A DNA stretch of 64,000 nt from Vallitalea maricola (lineage in GTDB: Bacteria; Bacillota; Clostridia; Lachnospirales; Vallitaleaceae), in contig NZ_BTPU01000023.1 of NCBI RefSeq assembly GCF_036985595.1, positions 62,001-126,000 of the forward strand. Reading direction: 5' to 3'. Positions within the stretch are counted from its first letter, which is position 1. Every line of letters begins with the position of its first letter. A model generated the notes under the pieces. The model saw nothing but the letters and a program-made list of their open reading frames with translations. It made no database searches and was not told where the DNA came from. The translations under genes were made by a program, and so were the position numbers. Below, piece after piece: positions 35,666 to 45,201 of the stretch.

Positions 35666-36970
35666 GTGGCTAATAAATATGAAGACAAGAAACAACTTAG
35701 ATGTTCATTCTGTCACAAAGCTCAAGATCAAGTAAGAAAGCTTATCGCAGGACCTAACGTCTATATTTGTGACGAATGTATTGAATTATGTGCAGAAATC
35801 ATAGAAGAAGAGTTCCAAGATTACAAAGAAGCACAAGATCTTGAAAATATACCGAAGCCTCTTGAGATAAAGACATTTTTAGATGATTATGTTATTGGTC
35901 AAGAAGATGCTAAGAAAACATTAGCAGTTGCTGTGTATAATCATTATAAAAGAATAAGAAGTGATTTTAAGAATGAGGATGTAGAACTCAAAAAGAGTAA
36001 TATACTCATGGTTGGACCTACAGGTTCAGGTAAAACATACATGGCTCAAACATTAGCTAAAATGTTAGGTGTACCTTTTGCAATTGCAGATGCTACTTCT
36101 TTAACTGAAGCAGGTTATGTTGGCGAAGATGTTGAAAACATATTACTACGTCTTATTCAGGCAGCAGATTTTGACATTGAAAAGGCTGAACAAGGTATTA
36201 TATATATTGATGAGATTGACAAAATAGCTAGAAAATCCGATAATCCATCTATAACAAGAGATGTAAGTGGTGAGGGTGTTCAACAGGCACTATTAAAGAT
36301 TTTAGAAGGTACTATTGCTTCTGTTCCTCCACAAGGTGGAAGAAAGCATCCACACCAGGAATTTATTCAAATAGATACAACTAATATTCTATTTATTTGT
36401 GCGGGTGCATTTGATGGTTTAGAAAAAACAATTCAAAAACGTATTGGCGAAAAATCCATGGGATTTGGGGCAACAGTAGAGAGTATCAAGAATCAGCAAA
36501 TAGGTCATGTGTTAAAAGAACTATTACCACAAGACTTGATTAAATTTGGACTTATACCAGAATTTGTAGGTCGTATACCTGTTAATGTTACTCTTAATAA
36601 CTTAACAGAAGAAGCTCTAGTTGATATACTTGTAAAACCTAAAAATTCTCTAGTTAAACAATATAAAACATTATTTGATATGGATAGTGTGGAGTTAGAA
36701 TTTGATGATGATGCCCTAATATCAATAGCTAAAAAATCTCTTGATAGAAAAACAGGGGCAAGAGGGCTTAGAGCAATTATAGAAGAAATCATGACTGATG
36801 TCATGTTTGAGATACCTTCAAATGATAAGATTGAGAAATGTGTCATTACGAAAGATGTAATTGAGGGTAATGAAAAACCGAAATTAGTCATTAATGAAAA
36901 TATACAATCACTAAAAAAGCCCGTAGCTAAAAAGAGAACAAAACGCAAAAATGAAAATGAAACTGCTTAG
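35666..36970 (+). CDS. clpX: Clp protease ATP-binding subunit
   Basis: A 434-residue AAA+ unfoldase. An N-terminal zinc-binding domain with Cys13, Cys16, Cys35 and Cys38 is followed by Walker A GPTGSGKT (about 115), Walker B IIYIDEIDKIA (about 178), the pore/RKH region GGRKHPHQEF (about 226), and sensor 2 GARGLR (about 367). It recognises tagged proteins and threads them into ClpP. The start is GTG with AGGTGAAG upstream. A terminator follows the gene. Confidence 0.96.
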   Translation: MANKYEDKKQLRCSFCHKAQDQVRKLIAGPNVYICDECIELCAEIIEEEFQDYKEAQDLENIPKPLEIKTFLDDYVIGQEDAKKTLAVAVYNHYKRIRSDFKNEDVELKKSNILMVGPTGSGKTYMAQTLAKMLGVPFAIADATSLTEAGYVGEDVENILLRLIQAADFDIEKAEQGIIYIDEIDKIARKSDNPSITRDVSGEGVQQALLKILEGTIASVPPQGGRKHPHQEFIQIDTTNILFICAGAFDGLEKTIQKRIGEKSMGFGATVESIKNQQIGHVLKELLPQDLIKFGLIPEFVGRIPVNVTLNNLTEEALVDILVKPKNSLVKQYKTLFDMDSVELEFDDDALISIAKKSLDRKTGARGLRAIIEEIMTDVMFEIPSNDKIEKCVITKDVIEGNEKPKLVINENIQSLKKPVAKKRTKRKNENETA

Positions 36971-36992
36971 GACCTGTTTCCTAACATAAATA

Positions 36993-37020
36993 CCCCCTGC
37001 CTAGTAGGGGGATTTTTATT
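36993..37020 (+). terminator. clpX terminator
   Basis: CCCCCT (36993-36998), 7-base loop, AGGGGG (37006-37011), then ATTTTTATT. It separates tig-clpPX from lon. Confidence 0.85.
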
Positions 37021-37074
37021 AAAACTATGAATTTCATGTGATTAAAATACTTTAAGGAGTGAGGTTACATAAAT

Positions 37075-39399
37075 ATGGAAGAAACGACAATAAAACTTCC
37101 TTTATTAGCCCTTAGAGGCATTAATGTATTACCTGATATGATTATACATTTTGACGTGAACAGAAAAAAATCAGTTAATGCTTTAGAAGAAGCTATGACC
37201 AATGAACAGTTAGTTTTTCTAGTAGCTCAAAAGGATGCAAAGGAAGAAGAACCATTAGTAGATAATTTATATAAGTTTGGAACCATTTCGAAGATCAAGC
37301 AATTAATCAAGCTGCCAGGAAATATAATAAGAGTATTAGTCGAAGGATTAGACCGTGGAGAAATTAAGAATATTATTTCAGAAGAACCATTTATAATGAC
37401 TGAAATCGAAAAAATAGATAAAACCAAAGCTGAAATTAGCGAAGAAGAAAAGGAAGCTCTTCTTAGAATAACATTTGAATGTCTAGAAGAATATTCAAAA
37501 GTAAACCCACAGTACTCTATAGAAACCATAAAAAATATGTTGGGAATCAAGAATATTGGTAAGTTAGCAGACAGTATTGCCTCCAACATAAATATTTCAC
37601 TTGAAGACAAGCAGAAAATATTAGGAGAAATTGACCCAGCTCAAAGGTTAAAGATGACTATATCAATTCTAAAGAGTGAAATAAAACTAAGTAAAATTAA
37701 AAAAGATATTCAAATCCAAGTAAAACAAAAAATAGATAAAAATCAAAAAGAGTACTATCTAAGAGAACAACTCAAGGTAATTCAAAATGAACTAGGCGAT
37801 AAATATGGTTTGGGTGAAGAAGTAGAAAAATATAAAGAACAGCTTAAAAAGCTAAAAGCACCTAAAAATGTCAAAGAAACGGTAGAAAAAGAAATTGATA
37901 GAATGAAAAAAATACCTAATGGTTCTTCAGAAGGTGTAGTTGTTAGAAATTATATTGAATGCTTGTTGGAATTACCTTGGAATAGAAAAACAAAAGAATC
38001 AAAGAATATTACTAAAGCTCAAGATATATTAGATAAGGATCACTACGGACTTGAAAAAGTAAAAGAAAGAATACTTGAACATCTAGCAGTCAGAAAATTA
38101 TCAGCTAAAACAGATAGCCCTATTTTATGTTTAGTAGGACCTCCTGGTACTGGAAAAACATCCATAGCCAAGTCAATAGCAAAAGCTTTGAATAGAAATT
38201 ATGTTAGAATATCTCTAGGTGGAGTAAGAGATGAAGCCGAAATACGTGGACATAGAAGAACCTATATAGGGGCTATGCCAGGACGTATCGTTAATGGATT
38301 AAAACAATCAGGTTCAAGTAACGCATTGATGTTATTTGATGAAATTGATAAGATGAGTTCTGATTTTAGAGGAGATCCATCATCTGCATTATTAGAAGTG
38401 CTTGACTCAGAACAAAATAATAAGTTTAGAGACCATTATATACAATTGCCAGTTGATTTATCTGATGTATTGTTTATAGCGACTGCAAACTCTGTACAAA
38501 CTATACCTAGACCTCTATTAGACAGGTTAGAACTCATTGAAGTCACAAGTTACACAGCTAATGAAAAGATGCATATAGCAGTTAGACATCTTATTATGAA
38601 GCAAATGGAGAAACATGGTCTAAAAGAAGGTCAATTATCAATAAGTAAAAATGCACTTAAAACTCTTATAAGCAGCTATACAAAAGAAGCTGGAGTCAGA
38701 AACTTAGAACGAAGAATCGGAGAAATATGTAGAAAAGCTGCAAAAGAAGTATTAGTTAATAATAAGCCATCAATAAAAATTACAGACCAAAATATTGAAA
38801 AGTATCTGGGAATTCCCTTATATACTTTTGATAGGATAGCCGACAAATCCCAAGTAGGTGTTGTTAGAGGTCTAGCTTGGACCGCTGTTGGTGGAGATAC
38901 ACTTTCAATAGAAGTTAATACTATGAAAGGTACAGGTAAGTTTGAATTAACTGGTCAACTAGGAGATGTAATGAAGGAATCTGCTAGAGCAGGAATCAGT
39001 TACATTAGATCCAAGACAAAAGAATTAGAGATTAATGAAGATTTTTATAAAAACATTGATATCCATATCCATATTCCAGAAGGAGCTGTACCAAAGGATG
39101 GACCTTCAGCAGGTATTACAATGGCAACTGCTATGATATCAGCTCTTACTAACAAACCTGTTAAAAATGATGTTGCTATGACAGGAGAAATAACCCTTAG
39201 GGGACGTGTACTACCTATCGGTGGTCTAAAAGAAAAACTCTTGGCAGCCAAAAGAGCAGGTATTAAAAAAGTCTTAATACCAAAAGATAACATGAAAAAT
39301 ATGTCTGAAGTGGATAGAGAAATTACAAAAGGACTAGAAGTCATTTATGTAACCAGTATGAATGAAGTTATTGATGAAGCCATTATAAATACTAATTAA
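37075..39399 (+). CDS. lon: ATP-dependent protease Lon
   Basis: A 774-residue AAA+ serine protease. It has an N-terminal LAN domain (about 7-195), a coiled-coil helical region (about 200-310), and an AAA+ module with Walker A GPPGTGKTS (about 358) and Walker B ALMLFDEIDKM (about 417). The protease domain has the catalytic Ser in PKDGPSAG (about 675) and Lys in GLKEKLLAAKRAG. It degrades misfolded and regulatory proteins. It is followed 16 bases later by ysxC, the usual Firmicute arrangement. Confidence 0.96.
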   Translation: MEETTIKLPLLALRGINVLPDMIIHFDVNRKKSVNALEEAMTNEQLVFLVAQKDAKEEEPLVDNLYKFGTISKIKQLIKLPGNIIRVLVEGLDRGEIKNIISEEPFIMTEIEKIDKTKAEISEEEKEALLRITFECLEEYSKVNPQYSIETIKNMLGIKNIGKLADSIASNINISLEDKQKILGEIDPAQRLKMTISILKSEIKLSKIKKDIQIQVKQKIDKNQKEYYLREQLKVIQNELGDKYGLGEEVEKYKEQLKKLKAPKNVKETVEKEIDRMKKIPNGSSEGVVVRNYIECLLELPWNRKTKESKNITKAQDILDKDHYGLEKVKERILEHLAVRKLSAKTDSPILCLVGPPGTGKTSIAKSIAKALNRNYVRISLGGVRDEAEIRGHRRTYIGAMPGRIVNGLKQSGSSNALMLFDEIDKMSSDFRGDPSSALLEVLDSEQNNKFRDHYIQLPVDLSDVLFIATANSVQTIPRPLLDRLELIEVTSYTANEKMHIAVRHLIMKQMEKHGLKEGQLSISKNALKTLISSYTKEAGVRNLERRIGEICRKAAKEVLVNNKPSIKITDQNIEKYLGIPLYTFDRIADKSQVGVVRGLAWTAVGGDTLSIEVNTMKGTGKFELTGQLGDVMKESARAGISYIRSKTKELEINEDFYKNIDIHIHIPEGAVPKDGPSAGITMATAMISALTNKPVKNDVAMTGEITLRGRVLPIGGLKEKLLAAKRAGIKKVLIPKDNMKNMSEVDREITKGLEVIYVTSMNEVIDEAIINTN

Positions 39400-39415
39400 A
39401 GAGGCAGGAGATAAT

Positions 39416-40009
39416 ATGAACGTAAATAATGTAAACCTAGAAGTTGTATCAGGAAATGCTTCTCAATTTCCTGATACAGGTCTACTAGAAGTTGCTTTCG
39501 CTGGAAAATCCAACGTAGGAAAATCCTCACTTATTAATGCATTAATAAACAGAAAATCCTACGCAAGAACATCCTCCCAACCTGGAAAGACACAAACTAT
39601 CAATTTCTACAATATTGAAGATAAACTCTACTTCGTAGATTTACCAGGATACGGTTATGCAAAAGTTTCCAAAACCGAACGTGAACGCTGGGGAAAATTC
39701 ATAGAAAGCTATCTTTATGAAAGACAACAATTAAAACAAATACTATTGTTAGTAGATATAAGACACGAACCAGGCAACAACGACAAAATGTTATACGACT
39801 GGATAGTATATAACGGTTTCGATCCAATCGTAATCGCGACCAAACTAGACAAAATAAAAAGAAGCCAAATAGATAAACACGTAAGTATCATAAGAAAATC
39901 CCTAGGTATCACAGACCGTAAAAAAATAGTCCCATTTTCCGCAACCACAAAACAAGGAAAAGACACCCTGTGGGAAATCATTGATGATATCATAGAAAAT
40001 AGTAACTAA
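39416..40009 (+). CDS. ysxC: ribosome biogenesis GTPase EngB/YsxC
   Basis: A 197-residue TRAFAC-class GTPase needed for 50S subunit assembly. G1 is AGKSNVGKSSLINAL (about 29-43), the G2 region SQPGKTQTINFY follows, G3 is DLPGYGYAKV (about 74), G4 is ATKLDKI (about 140) and G5 is PFSATTKQGKD (about 172). A GGAG ribosome site precedes the ATG. It is probably co-transcribed with lon. Confidence 0.95.
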   Translation: MNVNNVNLEVVSGNASQFPDTGLLEVAFAGKSNVGKSSLINALINRKSYARTSSQPGKTQTINFYNIEDKLYFVDLPGYGYAKVSKTERERWGKFIESYLYERQQLKQILLLVDIRHEPGNNDKMLYDWIVYNGFDPIVIATKLDKIKRSQIDKHVSIIRKSLGITDRKKIVPFSATTKQGKDTLWEIIDDIIENSN

Positions 40010-40089
40010 AGTAATGGTACAATTATTTTAAATTCAATAACTAACTATATCGGTTATTCACATTTAACCGTCACCAAAGGGAAACAAAA

Positions 40090-40150
40090 GCGGTATATAG
40101 ATAGTTTTTCGTAGACCGTCTCTAGGCAAGAAAAACTATCTATATACCGC
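40090..40150. repeat. hairpin element B, perfect 21-bp arms
   Basis: The arm 40090-40110 (starts GCGGTATATA, ends TTTTTC) and the arm 40130-40150 are exact inverse copies. The 19-base loop (40111-40129) begins GTAGACCGTCT and ends AGGCAA, like the minus-strand loop of element A at 22249-22278, although the arms differ. It lies between convergent ysxC and the DUF4364 gene and could serve both as terminator, though there is no trailing T-run. Confidence 0.75.
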
Positions 40151-40173
40151 TACGCTTAATTGCTCAGCCCCAT

Positions 40174-40701
40174 CTAAGACTTCAACAACTCCTCCAATAT
40201 CTTTCCATAAATCATATGAGGATTTTCCTTCCAATTATCACATATCTTCAGAGCATGTTCCTTAGACACAACATTGATTTTAATTTCCATAAGCAGATCT
40301 TTTTTCTCTTTTGCGATACAATTAACAGTATAATCCCCGTTTTTCTTAGGATAATATTCTGCTGTTATCTCAAACTCATCTTTTAACTCTAATTTTTTAT
40401 CTTTTAGATAGTTAAGTATCTCAGTACAAATACTTTCAGGTATCCTATTTTCAAAATATTCCAATGTTTTTTTGCCATTTTCGGTAATAGAGTATCTAGT
40501 AGAATGATTTATTACTTTAGTAGCCAATAAATTAGTTTCAACTAGTTCCGAAAAATACTGCTGTAGTGAAAAATAATTCATATATTCATGAGCTAATAAA
40601 AATTCTGAAATCTGAGTATATGACATAGGCATGTCTAATTTCTCAATCATATAAAGAATTATTAACTTATTTACACTTAATTCATGATTTGAACCCTTCA
40701 T
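40174..40701 (-). CDS. DUF4364 family protein
   Basis: A 175-residue protein of a clostridial family of unknown function. The N-terminal half (about 5-80) reads as a winged-helix domain (LSVNKLIILYMIEKLDMPMSYTQISEFL, then YSITENGKKTLEYF), and the C-terminal half is a beta-rich domain ending in an ILEELLKS helix. It is probably a transcription regulator. The ATG at 40701 has AAGGAGGG just upstream; the longer frame from 40770 lacks such a site. Confidence 0.82.
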   Translation of the reverse strand: MKGSNHELSVNKLIILYMIEKLDMPMSYTQISEFLLAHEYMNYFSLQQYFSELVETNLLATKVINHSTRYSITENGKKTLEYFENRIPESICTEILNYLKDKKLELKDEFEITAEYYPKKNGDYTVNCIAKEKKDLLMEIKINVVSKEHALKICDNWKENPHMIYGKILEELLKS

Positions 40702-40861
40702 ATAAACCCTCCTTAAAAACCGATCTAATATGTATTTATCTAAATATATAATATTAGATAACCACAACATATAGTGGTCAGTATATATTAAAACACTTTA
40801 TATATTAACAACTATTGTATATTAAAAAAAGAAAATAAACAAGTGGGTATTTAATATTATA

Positions 40862-41803
40862 CTAGATTAGAGGTTGTTTTTTACCTTGCCAAGTATTTCT
40901 GTTTTTGAATTCTTTTAATATAGTATTTAAAACTACTTTTTTATTACCACTCCAAAGAGGCTCAATCAATAGATTTTTAGGTCCATCTCCTGTAATTCTA
41001 TGAATTACAATTTCAGGCGGAATAATTTCTATACAAGATATTAGTAAATCAATATATTCATCCATTGATAATATCTTGAAATCATTTTCAGCGTAATAAT
41101 CGGCTAGGTCAGTATTTTTTAGTACATGTAATAATTGAAGTTTTATCCCCCTAATATTCTTGTTGCATATATATTTTACTGATTGAAGAACATCTTCTTT
41201 TGTTTCATTAGGTAGTCCTAATATTAGATGAACAACTACGTCAAGGCCAGCCTCTGTAAGTCTTGTTACAGCACTATCAAAACAATCCAGTTCATATCCA
41301 CGTCTTATAAAGGATGCAGAAGAGGTATGAATTGATTGTAATCCCAGTTCAACCCATACCTTCTTGGTTTTATTAATGGTGGCTAATAGTTTTATAACTT
41401 CATTATCAAGGCAATCAGGCCTTGTTGCTACAGATAGACCAATTATATCAGGGTGGGATATTGCTTCCCTAAAAAGTGCCTTTAAACGATTGATAGGGGC
41501 ATAAGTATTAGTGTATGCTTGAAAGTAAGCAATATATTTATTCCCTGTTTTTTTTGATGACAATTTTTTCTTACCTTCTTCAATCTGGTCATATATTGAT
41601 AATGATGCTGAAGAAGCGAAATCTCCAGAACCGCCTTCGCTGCAAAAAATACAACCTCTAGTACCAATCTTACCATCTCTATTAGGACAAGTGAAACCGC
41701 CATCTATTGCAATTTTATATATTTTCTCACCGTATAATTCTCTTAAATAGTAATTTAATGAATAATAGGGTTTATCTCCCCAAATACTCATATTCTTTTT
41801 CAT
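40862..41803 (-). CDS. TIGR01212-type radical SAM protein (YhcC/YtqA)
   Basis: A 313-residue radical SAM enzyme. The N-terminus WGDKPYYSLNYYLRELYGEKIYKI is the family opening (part: WGDKPYYSLNYYLREL). The cluster-binding cysteines lie in CPNRDGKIGTRGCIFC (about 28-43; spacing C-x10-C-x2-C, wider than the usual CxxxCxxC but normal for this family). The TIM-barrel motifs VELGLQS and HLILGLPNE follow. The substrate of the family is unknown. Either ATG 41803 or 41791 can be the start: the AAAGGA site is adjacent to the first and 13 bases from the second. It overlaps the upstream gene. Confidence 0.88.
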   Translation of the reverse strand: MKKNMSIWGDKPYYSLNYYLRELYGEKIYKIAIDGGFTCPNRDGKIGTRGCIFCSEGGSGDFASSASLSIYDQIEEGKKKLSSKKTGNKYIAYFQAYTNTYAPINRLKALFREAISHPDIIGLSVATRPDCLDNEVIKLLATINKTKKVWVELGLQSIHTSSASFIRRGYELDCFDSAVTRLTEAGLDVVVHLILGLPNETKEDVLQSVKYICNKNIRGIKLQLLHVLKNTDLADYYAENDFKILSMDEYIDLLISCIEIIPPEIVIHRITGDGPKNLLIEPLWSGNKKVVLNTILKEFKNRNTWQGKKQPLI

Positions 41804-42224
41804 TCCTTTCGAGTTTCTCTTTCGTATTCCTGATTTTTTTACATAACTGTACTAATTTTTTCCATTCTTCTTCTGTTGATATATTCTTTACCATATCAAT
41901 AAACTCTAATTTGATATTGAATAGAACATTCTGTTTAACTATAGTTTCATCTCCATATTTAACATTCAGAATATCTGAGATTACATTTATAGTATCATCT
42001 GAAAGACTGCATGGCAAGTATAGGTAAATACTATTTAATATTTTTTCAATTGCATCATATTGTTTTTCAAAAGGATTTCCTTCGTTGTTTTCAATATAAT
42101 AATTAAGAGAGTTAATATCAAAAAATATGACGTTCTCAATTTCAGAGTAATCATAGTTGATTAATACATCTCGAAATTCATTGAGTTTGATTTCTAGTTC
42201 TGTTTCGCTTATTATGTCAGTCAT
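41772..42224 (-). CDS. uncharacterised 150-residue helical protein
   Basis: I do not recognise this family. It is acidic, helical and has a charged C-terminal coil rich in Lys, Glu and Arg (about 120-148). Its 3' end overlaps the radical SAM start by about 32 bases, indicating translational coupling. The start at 42224 is chosen because the AAAGGA site lies eight bases before it; an ATG at 42233 abuts the site. Confidence 0.62.
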   Translation of the reverse strand: MTDIISETELEIKLNEFRDVLINYDYSEIENVIFFDINSLNYYIENNEGNPFEKQYDAIEKILNSIYLYLPCSLSDDTINVISDILNVKYGDETIVKQNVLFNIKLEFIDMVKNISTEEEWKKLVQLCKKIRNTKEKLERNEKEYEYLGR

Positions 42225-42405
42225 TTGATTCATCCTTTTATTTTTTTCTATATAAATAATATATGCTAAGAAAGATGAAATAAACAAACAAAAAAACCCA
42301 CTTGAATGGGATTGTTGATATTAAAAAGAAAAAGGTTATTAGAACCTTTTTCCTTAAAACTTATATAATAAAAACATTATTTTATTATATAAATTATTTC
42401 CATTT

Positions 42406-43047
42406 TTATTTTTTTGAGGCATACTTATTTTTATAAAGCAAGTAGGAATAAACAAATAATGATATAAATAGAATTGCTGAAACAGCTAAACCAATATATA
42501 CTATTAATGGGTTTGATATAATTCCCATTAATATGATAATTATTCCTAAAATCATAAAAACATATCCGCCATAGAAATGTGTTTTTTTCCAATTGGTTTC
42601 ATCAGTAAGAGTCCAAGGTGTTTTTATACCTATAAAATAATTATGTCTGAATTGAGGCATATAATTACCAATAATAATAAAGAGAATTCCTACTAGGATT
42701 GGTATAAGTAAACCTACGTCAATTTTTACACCAAAAGAAGCTATAATTGTTATCCAATTTATGATAATCAAAAATAATATAGTATAAAATGAAAAAATAT
42801 TATATGCTTTAGAGTGTTTTTTATAATTTTCCTTTTTAGGATCAATTTTTGGTAAGGTATTCATTAATAAATAAATAGCTAATGGTATTGCACTAAGAAT
42901 AATTGCCATATACTTAGGACCATAATTGTCTACTTCTCCATTAATACCCCAATGTATAGGAATTATATCGGGTAAATAGAAATATGCTATACAAGTTCCT
43001 ATAAATGATATAATACATAATATAAGTGTTAGCTTAGGTTTTTTCAT
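42406..43047 (-). CDS. SdpI-family membrane protein
   Basis: A 213-residue protein with a DUF1648 domain at the N-terminus (IIPIHWGINGEVDNYGPK, about 30-47) and an SdpI domain (about 110-205; GNYMPQFRHNYFIGIKTPWTL). Six membrane helices are visible. In Bacillus subtilis SdpI gives immunity to the SdpC cannibalism toxin and signals to the repressor SdpR. No SdpABC homologue is in this window. The ATG at 43047 has GAAAGGATG upstream and overlaps the regulator gene by 14 bases. Confidence 0.88.
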   Translation of the reverse strand: MKKPKLTLILCIISFIGTCIAYFYLPDIIPIHWGINGEVDNYGPKYMAIILSAIPLAIYLLMNTLPKIDPKKENYKKHSKAYNIFSFYTILFLIIINWITIIASFGVKIDVGLLIPILVGILFIIIGNYMPQFRHNYFIGIKTPWTLTDETNWKKTHFYGGYVFMILGIIIILMGIISNPLIVYIGLAVSAILFISLFVYSYLLYKNKYASKK

Positions 43048-43312
43048 TATTATCATCCTTTCTTGTAAAATCATATATCCATTTTATCATGGATTGAAAT
43101 GATGTAGTATTTAATGAATATATTATGTTTTGACCTTGGCGCTCTGTAAAAACTAATTTAGAATTCTTTAAAATATTTAAATGATGGCTGATTGATGGCT
43201 TACTAATATTAAAACAATTAGCAATATCACCAGCAGTCATGTCTTTTTCATATAATAATTCCAATATTTTTCTTCTTGTAGGATCAGACAATGCTTTAAA
43301 TACTTCGTTCAT
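43034..43312 (-). CDS. ArsR-family regulator (SdpR-like)
   Basis: A 92-residue winged-helix repressor. It has the ALSDPTRRKILELL opening (about 6), recognition helix region ISKPSISHHLNILKNSKLV (about 36-54) and a wing around RQGQNIIYSLN. No metal-binding CxC of ArsR sensors is present, matching SdpR, which is controlled by its membrane partner SdpI. AGGAG seven bases before 43312 supports that start over 43333. It is co-transcribed with the SdpI-like gene. Confidence 0.88.
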   Translation of the reverse strand: MNEVFKALSDPTRRKILELLYEKDMTAGDIANCFNISKPSISHHLNILKNSKLVFTERQGQNIIYSLNTTSFQSMIKWIYDFTRKDDNNEKT

Positions 43313-43329
43313 TATATCACTCCTGTGTG

Positions 43330-43553
43330 TCATAACTCCTGTTTACTAAAACATACAATTGATAATAACACAAATACTATGGTTAGTACAAGTATGGAGA
43401 CAGTTAACTGTATAATATTTTTGGTTAACTTTATATTTTCTTGTACTAACTCTAGTGATAATGTTGTTGAATAAGCAGGAGAAAAATATTTAATATGATT
43501 GAACTAACAATATGGGGAATAATCATTGGTATCAAATCGAATATCTCTTCCAT
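43330..43553 (-). pseudogene. frame-broken small membrane protein upstream of sdpR-like gene
   Basis: Minus-strand ATG at 43553 follows GGAGGACTGCAC. The first frame reads MEEIFDLIPMIIPHIVSSII, then runs to an early stop near 43452. From about 43490 a second frame continues plausibly as YFSPAYSTTLSLELVQENIK, then a membrane helix (TVSILVLTIVFVLLSIVCF), ending in SKQEL at 43330-43332. The interval is 224 bases, one short of 75 codons. A one-base loss near the T5 run would explain it. It could also be a sequencing error. The stop overlaps the regulator's alternative ATG, so it would be the first gene of the sdpRI-like operon. The family is unknown. Confidence 0.55.
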
Positions 43554-43619
43554 GTGCAGTCCTCCATAAATTATATGTTTAGTTAAATATCTAAATGAAT
43601 ATATTACTAATATATTCTA

Positions 43620-43648
43620 TTAGTTAAAGATTGTCAAGATACTATAAT
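43620..43648 (+). promoter_or_regulatory. possible glpK promoter
   Basis: TTAGTT (43620-43625), 17-base spacer, TATAAT (43643-43648), about 60 bases before glpK. The -35 is weak. AT-rich partial dyads lie between 43580 and 43625. Confidence 0.4.
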
Positions 43649-43707
43649 AAATGATGTATAAAAAATGTTGTTCATATAGTATAATATTTAATGAGGAGGT
43701 TTTTATT

Positions 43708-45201
43708 ATGGAGAAGAAATATGTAATGTCACTTGATCAAGGAACTACTAGTTGTAGAGCAATACTATTTGATAAAAAAGGAGATATTGTTGAAACTGCT
43801 CAAAAAGAGTTTAAACAAATATATCCAAAACCTGGCTGGGTTGAGCATGATGCAATGGAAATTTGGGGTACTCAGAGCGGTGTTATGAGAGAGGTATTGG
43901 AAACAGCTGGTGTAAGTGTTAATGAAGTAGTATCTATAGGGATAACCAATCAAAGAGAAACTACAGTTGTATGGGATAAGAATACAGGTAAGCCAGTCTA
44001 TAATGCCATAGTATGGCAATCAAGACAGACAGCAGATATATGTGAAGAATTAAAAGGGAGAGGGTTAGAAGATTATATTAGAGAAAATACAGGTCTTATA
44101 ATAGATGCATATTTTTCTGCAACTAAAGTTAAATGGATTCTAGATAATGTGGAAGGTGCGAGAGAAAGAGCTAAGAATGGTGAATTACTATTTGGAACTA
44201 TGGATACTTGGTTAATCTGGAATATGACAAGAGGAGAAGTTCACGTTACAGAGTACTCTAATGCGTCTAGGACCATGTTATTCAATATACGTAAACTCCA
44301 ATGGGACCAGAAAATATTAGATGAGTTGGATATACCAATCTCAATGATGCCAGAAGTGAAACCATCAAGTTGCATATACGGATATACTCATGAAAAAACA
44401 TTAGGCGGAGCTAGAATACCTATTGCAGGAGCAGCAGGGGATCAACAAGCAGCTTTATTTGGACAAGGTTGTTTCGAACCAGGAATGGTAAAGAATACAT
44501 ATGGTACAGGAAGTTTCATATTAATGAATACAGGTGATAAATTGATTAGTTCTAACAACGGACTATTAACAACAATTGCCTGGGGAGTAGATGGTAAAGT
44601 AGAATATGCCCTTGAAGGTAGTATATTTATTGCTGGTGCTTCCATACAGTGGTTAAGAGATGAAATGAGATTAATATTCTCTTCAGATGAGAGTGAATAT
44701 TTTGCTATGAAAGAAAAAGATTCAGCAGGCGTATACGTGGTGCCAGCATTTGCAGGTTTAGGGGCACCTTACTGGGATATGTATGCAAGAGGTGCAATAG
44801 TAGGATTGACAAGAGGAACAAATAGAAACCATATAATAAGAGCTACATTAGAATCAATTGGATATCAATCTAAGGATGTTATTAATGCAATGGTTGAAGA
44901 TTCAGGTATTAGCTTGGAGAGATTAAAGGTCGATGGTGGTGCTTCAGCTAATAATTTCCTATTACAATTTCAAGCGGATATACTAGGTGTAGTTGTAGAT
45001 AGACCAAAAGTCATTGAAACTACTGCTCTAGGTGCTGCTTATCTAGCTGGACTTGCAGTTGGATTCTGGAAGAAGGATGAACTAAATAGGGATACTGACA
45101 TAGATAAATCATTCCATCCTTTGATGGATGATGAAATAAGAGCAATTAAATATAAAGGATGGAAAAAAGCAGTTACCAGAGCTATGAAATGGGAAGAATA
45201 G
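43708..45201 (+). CDS. glpK: glycerol kinase
   Basis: A 497-residue FGGY-family kinase that phosphorylates glycerol to sn-glycerol 3-phosphate. Motifs include SLDQGTTSCRAILFD (about 7), GITNQRETTVVWD (about 76), the GTGSFILMNTG phosphate loop (about 268) and LKVDGGASANNFLLQFQADIL (about 408; FGGY signature 2). The ATG at 43708 with GAGGAGG upstream is preferred to 43651. No glpF or glpD is adjacent. Confidence 0.95.
   Translation: MEKKYVMSLDQGTTSCRAILFDKKGDIVETAQKEFKQIYPKPGWVEHDAMEIWGTQSGVMREVLETAGVSVNEVVSIGITNQRETTVVWDKNTGKPVYNAIVWQSRQTADICEELKGRGLEDYIRENTGLIIDAYFSATKVKWILDNVEGARERAKNGELLFGTMDTWLIWNMTRGEVHVTEYSNASRTMLFNIRKLQWDQKILDELDIPISMMPEVKPSSCIYGYTHEKTLGGARIPIAGAAGDQQAALFGQGCFEPGMVKNTYGTGSFILMNTGDKLISSNNGLLTTIAWGVDGKVEYALEGSIFIAGASIQWLRDEMRLIFSSDESEYFAMKEKDSAGVYVVPAFAGLGAPYWDMYARGAIVGLTRGTNRNHIIRATLESIGYQSKDVINAMVEDSGISLERLKVDGGASANNFLLQFQADILGVVVDRPKVIETTALGAAYLAGLAVGFWKKDELNRDTDIDKSFHPLMDDEIRAIKYKGWKKAVTRAMKWEE

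Noticed and set aside
36505..36948. 147-codon minus-strand frame inside clpX
   Set aside because: Antisense shadow; Ser/Leu-rich translation with no ribosome site or domain.
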